Below are positions 52,573 through 61,350 of a stretch of DNA of 64,000 bases, one piece after another. A model generated the notes under the pieces. The model did not search any database and was not told the DNA's origin. It saw only the letters and a list, made by a program, of their open reading frames with translations. Both the position numbers and the translations under genes were made by a program. The first letter of the stretch is position 1, and every line of letters begins with the position of its first letter. This stretch comes from Mycolicibacterium moriokaense (GTDB lineage: Bacteria > Actinomycetota > Actinomycetes > Mycobacteriales > Mycobacteriaceae): contig NZ_QQBJ01000005.1 in NCBI RefSeq assembly GCF_003347205.1, forward strand, positions 124,001 through 188,000, written 5' to 3'.

Positions 52573-53884
52573 TTCGGGAATCGCCGTCAACCGCGGCCTC
52601 GGCGGCTTCGGCGGTGGGCCCCAGCACCACATCGGCCAGCGACAGTGCGACACGCAGCTCGATTCCGCGCGTCTCGAGCGATCGGTCCAGTAGTTCCTCG
52701 GCCTGACGGATTCGATAGGCGACGGTGTTCTCGTGGACGTGAAGACGTTTCGCGGTTCGTCCACGGCTGCAGTTCTCTTCGAGGTAGGTACGCAGCGTGG
52801 CGGCAAGGCGGCGGGTCGTTTCATCGTCGGACGCCAGTCGACCCAATTCGCGCCGCACGAAGACCCGCGACTGCTCGATGTCGCGGGTACTGATGGCGCG
52901 CAGCGCGATGCTGTTGTAGCGGGTGACGCTGCCCGCGGGTCGACTGGCCAGCTTCGCGATTCGTTGCGCCTCGAGAGCCTCCAGATGGCTGTCGCGAAAT
53001 CCGGTGATCCCGCGCGCCGGCTCGCCGATCGCGACGCGCACTCCCGGTGCGCGGGCCGTACGGAACCGCAACTCGTCGAGCACCTTCGACGGAACGTCGC
53101 TGTGCGAACTGATCCAGGCCGCGACCGAGAGGATGCCCAGCGGATGCAGCAGCGGTCTCTGGTTGCCGACGGCGGCGGCGATGTCGCGTATCGCGGCCTC
53201 GAGGACGGTCTGGGTGTTGCGACCCTCTTCGTGTTGGTCGAGCCAGGCGATCGCGGCGACATGCACTCGTTGCATCTCATGGCGGAGGCGGCGGCTCGCG
53301 ACCTCGATGTCGATGGGCGCTCCGGCGAGGATCGTGCCGAGGGTCTCGGCCTGGCTGGCGGCGGCGCTGCGCAGCCACCGGTCGCGTTCGGTGGTGTAGA
53401 CCTCTTCGACCAAACACAACGCGGCGTCGACATAGGCGAACATCCAGTCCGAACCGAGTTCGGTTGCCATGTTCAACTCGTCGGGGGTGCGGGCGTGTGC
53501 ACCGATGATCGTATTGAAGTGCCGCGACGTCGCGGCGTGCGCGAGCCGATAGCTGCGCATCAATGTGGTCAGTGGCACTCCGTGTTGCGCCCCGTCCTGC
53601 GCGTAGGCGAGCGTCGGAACGCCAAGGCGCGTCGCGTCGGCCGGATCAGCTCCGGCGAGTAACACCTCGGCGAAGTCGCGCACGCTGGCTTCGGTGCTCG
53701 CCCGGTTCACCTCCAGCGCTTCGGCACTGCTGAGCAGATCGGGCAGCCGTTCCTCGGTGTACACATTCACCGCGGCGGCGATCTCACCGGCACGCTCGGC
53801 GAGTTCAGCCGCCGCGGGCCTCAGCACCGTCGACCACACCCGCCGCTGGTCATCGCCCTGCGCGCCCACCCAGGCCGGCTCCAT
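52532..53884 (-). CDS. PucR/CdaR-type transcriptional regulator
   Basis: From ATG 53884 (MEPAWVGAQGDDQRR) this 450-residue regulator has a helical N-terminal part, a middle GGDEF-like/CdaR domain and a C-terminal PucR-type helix-turn-helix (RTAKRLHVHENTVAYRIRQA). Such regulators sense metabolites. It is divergent from the third WS/DGAT gene, 117 bases away, and may control that operon. Confidence 0.87.
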   Translation of the reverse strand: MEPAWVGAQGDDQRRVWSTVLRPAAAELAERAGEIAAAVNVYTEERLPDLLSSAEALEVNRASTEASVRDFAEVLLAGADPADATRLGVPTLAYAQDGAQHGVPLTTLMRSYRLAHAATSRHFNTIIGAHARTPDELNMATELGSDWMFAYVDAALCLVEEVYTTERDRWLRSAAASQAETLGTILAGAPIDIEVASRRLRHEMQRVHVAAIAWLDQHEEGRNTQTVLEAAIRDIAAAVGNQRPLLHPLGILSVAAWISSHSDVPSKVLDELRFRTARAPGVRVAIGEPARGITGFRDSHLEALEAQRIAKLASRPAGSVTRYNSIALRAISTRDIEQSRVFVRRELGRLASDDETTRRLAATLRTYLEENCSRGRTAKRLHVHENTVAYRIRQAEELLDRSLETRGIELRVALSLADVVLGPTAEAAEAAVDGDSRITARAAPAQASRP

Positions 53885-54001
53885 GCATTGCACGGTATCG
53901 CCGCCCATACCCCGGCTATGCGGAAATTCGACAACGGTCGGGCACAACGTTGGCGCGGGCAGACAAGAACAAGAAGGCCACGTCGAACGACGATCTGTTG
54001 C

Positions 54002-55528
54002 ATGAGACAGCTCACCAGCCTCGATGCCCAATTCCTCGCCATGGAGAATGACCGCGTCCAAGGGCACGTCAGCGTGCTCGGTATATACGACTCGCACACC
54101 GAGGCGGGACGACCGTTGGACGCGGCGCTGGTGCGCGAACTGATCAGCGAGCGGCTGCACCTGCTACCCACCTTCCGGTGGCGCCTCGCCACGGTGCCGT
54201 TCTCGCTGGACTACCCCTACTGGGTCGACGACGGCACGTTCGATATCGAGTACCACGTCCGCGAGCTCGCGCTGCCCTCGCCGGGCGACCGGCGGCAGCT
54301 CGCCGAGCAGGTGGCCCGCATCATCGGCAGACAACTGGATCGCGCCCGCCCACTGTGGGAGGTGTACGTGATCCACGGACTCGACGACGGTGGGGTCGCG
54401 GTGCTGACGAAGATGCACCACGCCGCCGTCGACGGGGTCTCTGGCAACGAGGTGATGAGCATTCTGCTCGATGACTCGCCGGCAGGACGGGACGGCGAAT
54501 CGACGCCGAAGATCGTCGCCGAGAGCTACCCGTCCGAGGTCGCAATGCTGGGCCGCGGCCTGGTCGGTCTGATGAGCCATCCGCTGCGGGTCCTGCGTGC
54601 CGGGCCGACTGCGCTGCCCCACATCGACGAGGTCCCGACGATCCGGCATCTGCCGGGAGTGAAGGCGATTGCGGCCGGCAGCCGAATGATCAAGCGGGCG
54701 TTGCCGATCGGCCAGAAGCCTACGGCTCACGAGGGCCGAAGCGTCGAGGCGCCGCGGACGCGGTTCCAGGCGCGAGTGTCGCCACACCGGCGCATCGCGG
54801 TCGGTTCGCTGCCGCTGGCCGAGGTGAAGGCCGTCAAGAACGCCTTCGGTGCCACGGTGAACGACGTCGTGTTGGCGATCTGCACAACGGCCTTGCGCTC
54901 GTGGCTGGCCGAACGCGGGGAACTTCCGGCGCAGGCCCTTGCGGCCTTCATCCCGATGTCGGTTCGAACGCCGGAGCAGATGGGCACTTTCGGCAATCGG
55001 GTGTCGGTGATGATCACCGAGTTGCCGACGAACGTCGCCGACCCGGCCGAACGCCTGCACCGAATCAACGAGGCGATGAAGGCAGCGAAGGAGCGCCACC
55101 GGGCGTTGCCGGCCTCGCTGCTTCAGGACGCCAACCACTTCATTCCGCCCGCCCTGTTCGCACAGGCGGCTCGGGCCACGTCGCGCCTGGCGGGCGTGCG
55201 CGGCATCAGGCAGCCGGCCAACGTGATGATCTCGAATGTTCCCGGCCCGTCGACCCCGCTGTACCTGGGCGGCGCTCGGCAACGTGCGCAGTTTCCGGTC
55301 TCGGGCGTGCTGGACGGGATCGGCATCAACATCACGGTGATGAGCTACCAGGACTCGCTGGAGTTCGGCGTCGTCGTCGACCGCGAGCTGCTCGACGACC
55401 CGTGGCCGATCATCGATGCGCTGCGCGGAGGCCTTGCCGAGCTGCGTGAAGCGGCACAGGCCCAGGCATCCACGGCGTCGATTTCGGATCGCCGGAAGTC
55501 CGCGGGCACGCGGAAGGCGAGGGCGTGA
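54002..55528 (+). CDS. Wax ester synthase/diacylglycerol acyltransferase
   Basis: A full-length 508-residue WS/DGAT from ATG 54002 with RQLTSLDAQFLAMENDR, catalytic HHAAVDGVSG, ATVNDVVLAI and NVMISNVPGP. An unusual basic C-terminal tail (ISDRRKSAGTRKARA) is present. It overlaps the FadD gene by four bases, so acyl activation and esterification are coupled. It is the third WS/DGAT gene in 10 kb. Confidence 0.93.
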   Translation: MRQLTSLDAQFLAMENDRVQGHVSVLGIYDSHTEAGRPLDAALVRELISERLHLLPTFRWRLATVPFSLDYPYWVDDGTFDIEYHVRELALPSPGDRRQLAEQVARIIGRQLDRARPLWEVYVIHGLDDGGVAVLTKMHHAAVDGVSGNEVMSILLDDSPAGRDGESTPKIVAESYPSEVAMLGRGLVGLMSHPLRVLRAGPTALPHIDEVPTIRHLPGVKAIAAGSRMIKRALPIGQKPTAHEGRSVEAPRTRFQARVSPHRRIAVGSLPLAEVKAVKNAFGATVNDVVLAICTTALRSWLAERGELPAQALAAFIPMSVRTPEQMGTFGNRVSVMITELPTNVADPAERLHRINEAMKAAKERHRALPASLLQDANHFIPPALFAQAARATSRLAGVRGIRQPANVMISNVPGPSTPLYLGGARQRAQFPVSGVLDGIGINITVMSYQDSLEFGVVVDRELLDDPWPIIDALRGGLAELREAAQAQASTASISDRRKSAGTRKARA

Positions 55529-57141
55529 CCGAGACCTCCTCGAGCGGCGGCAGCATGGACGGCTACCAGCTCACCCTGGCGACCATCGTCGAGCGGGCCG
55601 AACGTTTCCATGCGGATCAGGAAATCGTGTCGCGCCGGCCTTCGGGAGCGGTCTCTCGGATGACCTTTGGCGACATTGCGCGCCGGGCGCGGCGCCTGGC
55701 AGGCGCACTGAGCGCCCTGGGAGTACGCGAAGGTGACCGGGTCGCCACCCTGCTGTGGAATCAGAGCGAGCACCTCGAGCTGTATTTCGCCGTTCCGGCG
55801 ATGGGCGCGGTCATTCACACGCTCAACCCCCGCCTGGTCCCCGACGAACTGGCCTTCATCGTCGACGACGCCGACGACGGCGTCATCGTCGTCGACGAGT
55901 CGCTGCTGGCCGTCTTCGAAACCTTCCGTGCCGAACACGATTTCAGCCACGTTGTCGTCGTAACCCACGACGAGGACGCCCCCGCCGAAACGTTGGACTA
56001 CGAGTCGATGCTCAGTGGGGCGGAGCCGGTCAAGTGGCCCGCTCTGGACGAACGTCAAGCCGCGGCGATGTGCTACACGTCGGGCACGACCGGGCGCCCC
56101 AAGGGTGTGGTGTATTCACACCGGGCACTGGTGCTGCACTCGCTCGTCGCCGGCCTGCCGGACCAACTCGCCGTATCGGCAAGGGACGTCATCCTTCCGG
56201 TCGTGCCGATGTTCCACGCGAACGCATGGGGCCTGCCGTATGCCGCGGCGGTCGCCGGGGCGCGCCTTGTGCTCCCGGGTCCGCGCCTCGATCCGCGCAG
56301 CGTGCTCGACCTGTGTGTGGACGAGCGCGTGACGATGACCGCCGGTGTTCCGACCGTGTGGATGGGAATGCTCGCGGCGCTCGATGCCGAACCGGACCGG
56401 TGGGACCTCTCGGAACTCGATCGGTTGGTCGTCGGCGGCGCCGCGGTGCCGCAGTCGATGTTCGAGGGGTTCGACCGCCATGGGCTGACCGTCGTCCAGG
56501 CGTGGGGGATGACCGAGACGGCCCCGCTGGGCGCGGTCTGTCGGCTGCCCGCACGACTCGACGAGGGCAACCGCGACGAGCAGTACCGCTACCGCACCCG
56601 GCAGGGTGTGGCCAGCCCGTTCTTCGACATCCGGGCCCGCGACGACGAAGGGCGAGAGATCGTTTGGGACGACGCGGCCATGGGCGAGTTGGAGGTGCGC
56701 GGCCCGTGGGTGGCGGCCGGCTATCACGGCGGCCGAGGCGCCGACAGCTTCACCGCCGACGGTTGGTTGCGGACCGGTGACGTGGTGCGGATCGATCCGC
56801 ATGGCTGCCTCCGGATCTGCGACCGGGCCAAGGACCTCGTCAAGTCCGGGGGCGAGTGGATCTCATCGGTCGATCTGGAAAACCAGCTGATGTCGCATCC
56901 GGCCGTCGCCCAAGCCGCCGTGATAGCTGTTCCGGACGACCGTTGGGGTGAACGGCCTCTCGCTGTTGTTGCGCTGCGCCCGAGCGCCGTTGCCTCCGCT
57001 GACGAACTGCGCGGGCACCTCGCGGGGGAGTTCGCCAAATGGCAGCTACCGGACCGCTTCGAGTTCGTGCCGACGATCCCGTGCACGGCCACCGGAAAGT
57101 TCAAGAAGGCCGAACTGCGCACGCAGTTCGCCGACGCGTAA
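55525..57141 (+). CDS. Acyl-CoA synthetase (FadD type)
   Basis: A 538-residue ANL-superfamily ligase with the adenylation loop YTSGTTGRPKGVVYSH, a middle WGMTETAPLG, and the C-terminal catalytic lysine region GKFKKAELR. It activates a fatty or related acid to acyl-CoA, probably for the overlapping acyltransferase. GTG 55525 is the start. Its C-terminus is shorter than mymA's FadD13-like enzymes only slightly; class (medium/long chain) is not readable. Confidence 0.92.
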   Translation: MTETSSSGGSMDGYQLTLATIVERAERFHADQEIVSRRPSGAVSRMTFGDIARRARRLAGALSALGVREGDRVATLLWNQSEHLELYFAVPAMGAVIHTLNPRLVPDELAFIVDDADDGVIVVDESLLAVFETFRAEHDFSHVVVVTHDEDAPAETLDYESMLSGAEPVKWPALDERQAAAMCYTSGTTGRPKGVVYSHRALVLHSLVAGLPDQLAVSARDVILPVVPMFHANAWGLPYAAAVAGARLVLPGPRLDPRSVLDLCVDERVTMTAGVPTVWMGMLAALDAEPDRWDLSELDRLVVGGAAVPQSMFEGFDRHGLTVVQAWGMTETAPLGAVCRLPARLDEGNRDEQYRYRTRQGVASPFFDIRARDDEGREIVWDDAAMGELEVRGPWVAAGYHGGRGADSFTADGWLRTGDVVRIDPHGCLRICDRAKDLVKSGGEWISSVDLENQLMSHPAVAQAAVIAVPDDRWGERPLAVVALRPSAVASADELRGHLAGEFAKWQLPDRFEFVPTIPCTATGKFKKAELRTQFADA

Positions 57142-57160
57142 CCAGATGGAAGGAAACACA

Positions 57161-57760
57161 ATGAATCGCTACGACATCACGAAAACCAACATCGCCGTGG
57201 AGCGCTTGATCGAGACGACGGACAACCCGCGTCATCTCTACCTCCTGCATGCCTACAACAGACATCGCTACCTGGAGATGGCCGGACGCTTCGAGGAGAT
57301 CTTCGCTCCGGATATGACGGTCGAGAAGCCGGTTTACCACTTCAACATGCTGGGCAAGAGCATGACGGTCGAGGGCGCCGACGCGGTGAAGTCGCTCTAC
57401 CGCGAGTGGGCGAACACCGCTCAGTGCGTGTTCTACGCCGATGGCGAGAAGCTCGCCATCAGCGACGACATGATCGTGTCGACGTCGATCCTCTATCAGC
57501 AGACGCCTGGGGCCATCCTGGCCGCCGAGGGCGTGCCGGTCGATCCCGACACCACCTATCTGGTGAAGACCGCCGAACACATGATCTGGCCGTACGACGA
57601 CCGGGGCCGGTTGGTCGGCGAAGACGTGTGGGAGTACGACGAAACAGCACGCGAGTTCATCCCGCTCGCCCCCGCTGACGTTCTCACCGTCGAGCAGTCT
57701 GCGAAGTTGCTCGATCCGCTGATCAAGCCGCTGCCCGAACACAATCCGTTTCTCGGATGA
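57161..57760 (+). CDS. NTF2-like fold protein
   Basis: A 199-residue protein from ATG 57161 (AAGGAAA six bases upstream) with HLYLLHAYNRHRYLEMAGRFEEIF and VEKPVYHFNMLGKSMTVEG, fitting the NTF2/SnoaL-like fold (cone of helices and sheet). It follows the ligase by 19 bases and is probably in the same operon. Enzyme or binding function cannot be told. Confidence 0.75.
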   Translation: MNRYDITKTNIAVERLIETTDNPRHLYLLHAYNRHRYLEMAGRFEEIFAPDMTVEKPVYHFNMLGKSMTVEGADAVKSLYREWANTAQCVFYADGEKLAISDDMIVSTSILYQQTPGAILAAEGVPVDPDTTYLVKTAEHMIWPYDDRGRLVGEDVWEYDETAREFIPLAPADVLTVEQSAKLLDPLIKPLPEHNPFLG

Positions 57761-57807
57761 GCTTGACCCGCCGTGTCTAGAGTGAGCCCGACGCAAAGGA
57801 GATGACG

Positions 57808-60147
57808 ATGCCCGACGGCGCGAACGATGACGTGGTTGCTCAGAAACTCACCGGCGGGCAGACATTGCCGTTCGCGCCGACACCCTCGGCCAGTGTCGCG
57901 GGACGGACCTTGCAGGAATCCACCTATGCGCAACGGGTCGTCCCGCGGCGGCTGCATGAAGACGCACCGAACATCGTGATTGTGCTGATCGACGACGCCG
58001 GTCCGGGCCTGCCTACCACGTTCGGTGGTGAGGTCCGCACCGACACGATGGACCGGGTGTGCGCAGAAGGTGTTTCGTACAACAGGTTTCATACCACTGC
58101 GATGTGCTCTCCGACTCGTGCATCGCTATTGACCGGTCGTAACCACCATGAGATCGGCAACGGCCAGATCGCTGAACTGGCCAACGACTGGGACGGATAT
58201 TCCGGGCGGATACCGCGCAGCAGCGCAACGGTGGCCGAGGTGCTCACCCAATACGGTTACGCGACGTCGGCATTCGGCAAGTGGCACAACACCCCCGCCG
58301 AGGAGACGACGGCAGCCGGCCCGTTTGAAAACTGGCCGACAGGACTGGGGTTCGAGTACTTCTACGGCTTCCTCGCCGGCGAAGCGTCGCAGTACGAACC
58401 GCATCTGGTGCGCAACACCACCGTCGTCGCACCGCCCAGGACGCCCGAGGAGGGCTACCACCTGTCCGAGGACCTTGCCGACGACGCCATCGCCTGGCTG
58501 CGCAGACACAAGGCGTTCAACGCCGACAGGCCGTTCTTCATGTACTGGGCCAGCGGGTGTCTGCACGGCCCGCACCACGTCATGAAGGAGTGGGCCGACA
58601 AGTACGCGGGCAAGTTCGACGACGGCTGGGACGCCTACCGGGAACGCGTGTTCACCCGGGCGAAGCAGAAGGGCTGGATACCGCAGAACTGCGAGCTCAC
58701 CGAACGCGACGAGACTCTCGCGTCCTGGGACAGCATCCCCGAGGACGAGAAGCCTTTCCAACGTCGGCTGATGGAGGTGGCCGCCGGTTACGCCGAGCAC
58801 GTCGACGTCCAGGTCGGTCGCATCGCCGATGAGTTGGACTCACTGGGATACGGTGACAACACGCTGTTCTTCTACATCTGGGGTGACAACGGCTCATCGG
58901 GAGAGGGGCAGAACGGCACCATCGCAGAGTTGCTGGCGCAGAACGGAATTCCCACCACGGTCCGGCAGCACATCGACGCCCTCGACGAGCTCGGTGGTCT
59001 GGACGTGCTGGGCTCGCCACTGGTCGACAACCAGTATCACGCGGCGTGGGCGTGGGCGGGCAGCACACCGTACAAGGGCATGAAACTGTTGGCCTCGCAT
59101 CTCGGCGGCACCCGCAACCCGATGGCGGTCAAGTGGCCGAGGAAGATCGAGCCCGACCCCTCCCCGCGCGACGCATTCCTGCACTGCAACGACGTCGTTC
59201 CCACGATCTATGAGGTTCTCGGTATACAGCCGCCGCTCGTCGTCAACGGCGAGCCGCAGATCCCGATCGCCGGGGCCAGCTTCGCGCGAACGCTCACCGA
59301 CCGCTGCGCCGCCGGGGGCAAGAAGACGCAGTACTTCGAGATCATGGGCAGCCGAGCCGTCTATCACGACGGATGGATGGCGTCGGCATTGGGCCCGCGC
59401 CTTCCGTGGCTTCCGGGTCAGCCTGAGGGCATCGACACTTGGACGCCGGACAATGACCGATGGGAGCTCTACCACCTCGACGAGGACTGGTCGCAGGCGC
59501 ATGATCTCGCCGACCGACATCCTGAAAAGCTCGCCCAGATGAGGGAGATGTTCGCCATCGAAGCGGCGCGCAACTCGGTGCTGCCGGTCGGTGGCGGGCT
59601 CTGGGTGCCCGTCTATCACCCCGAGTTGCGCATCGCGCCGCCGTATCGGGAATGGGAGTTCTCCGGCGACACTGTCCGGATGCCCGAGTTCTGCGCGCCG
59701 GCGCTGGGCAACAAGAACAACGTCGTCACGATCGATGCCGAGATCCCGGGCAACGCCAATGGGGTGCTGTATGCGCTCGGCGCAGCGGCGGGCGGGCTTA
59801 CCTGTTACCTCGACGACGGCTACCTCTGCTACGAGTACAACCTGTTCATCCTGCAGCGAACCAAGATTCGCTCAGCAGCCAGGCTGGCGGCGGGCCCGGT
59901 TACCGTCGCCGTCGCCACCCGCTACGCCGAACAGCGGCCGGCGGGTCCACTGGACATCACGCTGACGGTGGGCGGCGACGTCGTCGCCGAGGGCCAAGTG
60001 CCGATCAGTGCGCCCCTGCTGTTCACCGCCAACGACTGCCTCGACATCGGCAGATGCCTGGGCTCACCGGTTTCACTGGATTACCGCGAGCGCGCGCCGT
60101 TCCCGTTCGAAGGCGAGATCAAGCGGGTCCACGTGGCCTATACGTGA
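57808..60147 (+). CDS. Arylsulfatase (CxPxR type, long form)
   Basis: A 779-residue arylsulfatase with the formylglycine signature CSPTRASLLTGRNHH (Cys about 100), metal Asp motif LIDDAG, and a later WGDNGSSGEGQNG. It resembles the large mycobacterial AtsD/AtsB-type sulfatases, with a C-terminal beta domain after residue 640. ATG 57808 has AAAGGAG six bases upstream. It needs formylglycine modification. It is unlike the shorter sulfatase at 48339. Confidence 0.93.
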   Translation: MPDGANDDVVAQKLTGGQTLPFAPTPSASVAGRTLQESTYAQRVVPRRLHEDAPNIVIVLIDDAGPGLPTTFGGEVRTDTMDRVCAEGVSYNRFHTTAMCSPTRASLLTGRNHHEIGNGQIAELANDWDGYSGRIPRSSATVAEVLTQYGYATSAFGKWHNTPAEETTAAGPFENWPTGLGFEYFYGFLAGEASQYEPHLVRNTTVVAPPRTPEEGYHLSEDLADDAIAWLRRHKAFNADRPFFMYWASGCLHGPHHVMKEWADKYAGKFDDGWDAYRERVFTRAKQKGWIPQNCELTERDETLASWDSIPEDEKPFQRRLMEVAAGYAEHVDVQVGRIADELDSLGYGDNTLFFYIWGDNGSSGEGQNGTIAELLAQNGIPTTVRQHIDALDELGGLDVLGSPLVDNQYHAAWAWAGSTPYKGMKLLASHLGGTRNPMAVKWPRKIEPDPSPRDAFLHCNDVVPTIYEVLGIQPPLVVNGEPQIPIAGASFARTLTDRCAAGGKKTQYFEIMGSRAVYHDGWMASALGPRLPWLPGQPEGIDTWTPDNDRWELYHLDEDWSQAHDLADRHPEKLAQMREMFAIEAARNSVLPVGGGLWVPVYHPELRIAPPYREWEFSGDTVRMPEFCAPALGNKNNVVTIDAEIPGNANGVLYALGAAAGGLTCYLDDGYLCYEYNLFILQRTKIRSAARLAAGPVTVAVATRYAEQRPAGPLDITLTVGGDVVAEGQVPISAPLLFTANDCLDIGRCLGSPVSLDYRERAPFPFEGEIKRVHVAYT

Positions 60148-60221
60148 CGACGTCCCTGTAGACCTGCATCCTCGGTCATGGTCAACCCCGCCAGATCGCA
60201 AACGAAACCCCTCTTGTGCTC

Positions 60222-60250
60222 TTGTCGACAATGTGCAATCCCGCTATAGT
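60222..60250 (+). promoter_or_regulatory. Probable sigma-A-type promoter for the DHDPS-family gene
   Basis: TTGTCG (60222-60227) and TATAGT (60245-60250) are separated by 17 bp and lie 73 bases before the ATG at 60323. Both hexamers fit the vegetative consensus well for a high-GC genome. Confidence 0.6.
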
Positions 60251-60260
60251 GTGGGAAGCG

Positions 60261-60275
60261 GTCCTCCGAGAGGAC
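60261..60275. promoter_or_regulatory. Palindrome downstream of the promoter
   Basis: GTCCTC-CGA-GAGGAC (60261-60275) is a perfect 6-bp inverted repeat with a 3-bp centre just after the expected transcription start. It could be an operator for a GntR/IclR-type repressor or a small 5' hairpin. The regulator is not identified. Confidence 0.45.
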
Positions 60276-60322
60276 ACGCGGTCGCAGGGATCGCCGCTAT
60301 TCATTCTCATCACGGAGGACAC

Positions 60323-61219
60323 ATGACCACCAAGAAGCTGGAAGGCATTCTCGCCGCCGTTTCCACCCCATTCGCCGCTGACGGCGAGGTCGACGAGGGC
60401 CGGTTGCGCGCCCACGTCGACTTCCTCATCGACAACGGACTGCACGGTCTGGTGCCGTGTGGCAGCACCGGCGAGTTCGCCGCCCTGACTTTCGATGAGC
60501 GAAGGAGGGTCAATGAGGTCGTCATCGATCAGGCGGCGGGCCGCGTACCGGTTGCCCCTCAAACAGGGTCGACGAGTACCCGCGAGGCCGTCGAACTCTC
60601 ACGCCACGCCGCCGAGGCAGGCGCGGATGCGGTGTTGGTGGTGCAGCCGTTCTACGAAGCGCCCACGCACCGTGAAGTCATCGAGTACTTCGCCACCGTC
60701 GGCGATGCCGCGGGCATCCCGGTCATCGCCTACAACCTGCCCGGCGTCACCGGCATGAATCTGGACCGGCCGTTCTATCGCGAGCTCTTGGCGCGCACCG
60801 ACGCGGTGAAGTACATCAAGGACACGTCAGGATCGATCGAGCAGGCCTTCGATCTGATTTTCAACCTCGGCGACGCCATCGACACGTTCGTGGGTTGGGA
60901 CACCATCGTGCTTCCTGCCTTCTCCGCGGGTGCCGCCGGCTCGATCTGGGGCGCACCCAACTTCGCGCCGAAGGAATGTGTCGCGATCTACGAGCTGGCC
61001 AAGGCCGGCAAGACAGCGGCGGCGCTGGAGATCTTCAAACGACTGTGGAACGTATTCGACTTCCTCGGCAAGGAAGGCTATGCCGTGTCGACAAAGGCTG
61101 TTGCGCAGGCGGTCGGTGTGGACCTCGGTGTTCCTCGCGCGCCGTACAGCGAGCTCGAACCCGACAAGGCCAGCCAGCTCCGCAAGCTCGTTGCCGAGAC
61201 GGGTCTCAACTACTCGTAG
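60323..61219 (+). CDS. DHDPS-family aldolase/lyase
   Basis: A 298-residue class I aldolase of the dihydrodipicolinate synthase family. GSTGEFAALTFDERR marks the substrate pocket and YIKDTSG holds the Schiff-base lysine (about residue 166). Because a proline-racemase-family enzyme follows, it is more likely a catabolic member (for example a hydroxyproline/ketosugar-acid pathway) than the lysine-biosynthetic DapA. GGAGGAC before ATG 60323 is a strong ribosome site. Confidence 0.88.
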   Translation: MTTKKLEGILAAVSTPFAADGEVDEGRLRAHVDFLIDNGLHGLVPCGSTGEFAALTFDERRRVNEVVIDQAAGRVPVAPQTGSTSTREAVELSRHAAEAGADAVLVVQPFYEAPTHREVIEYFATVGDAAGIPVIAYNLPGVTGMNLDRPFYRELLARTDAVKYIKDTSGSIEQAFDLIFNLGDAIDTFVGWDTIVLPAFSAGAAGSIWGAPNFAPKECVAIYELAKAGKTAAALEIFKRLWNVFDFLGKEGYAVSTKAVAQAVGVDLGVPRAPYSELEPDKASQLRKLVAETGLNYS

Positions 61220-61223
61220 TCAT

Positions 61224-61247
61224 CGGTGGCCGCAGACAGGGCCACCG
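61224..61247 (+). terminator. Hairpin terminator after the DHDPS-family gene
   Basis: CGGTGGCC (61224-61231) and GGCCACCG (61240-61247) form a perfect 8-bp stem with an 8-base loop, starting four bases past the stop codon. No U-run follows, as is common in mycobacteria. It may also reduce read-through to the racemase gene. Confidence 0.6.
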
Positions 61248-61350
61248 GGGCCTTCGAGCGACTGATGCCCTGGTGGTGCCTGCCCGGCTGCAGCCGAATG
61301 TTCGCCGTATGGGCAGAAGCCCTGTGACACGATGAGATACCGGAGGGCAC

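Noticed and set aside
57763-57783. TTGACC and TAGAGT as a promoter for the long sulfatase
   Set aside because: Only 9 bp separate the hexamers; a sigma-A promoter needs about 16-19.
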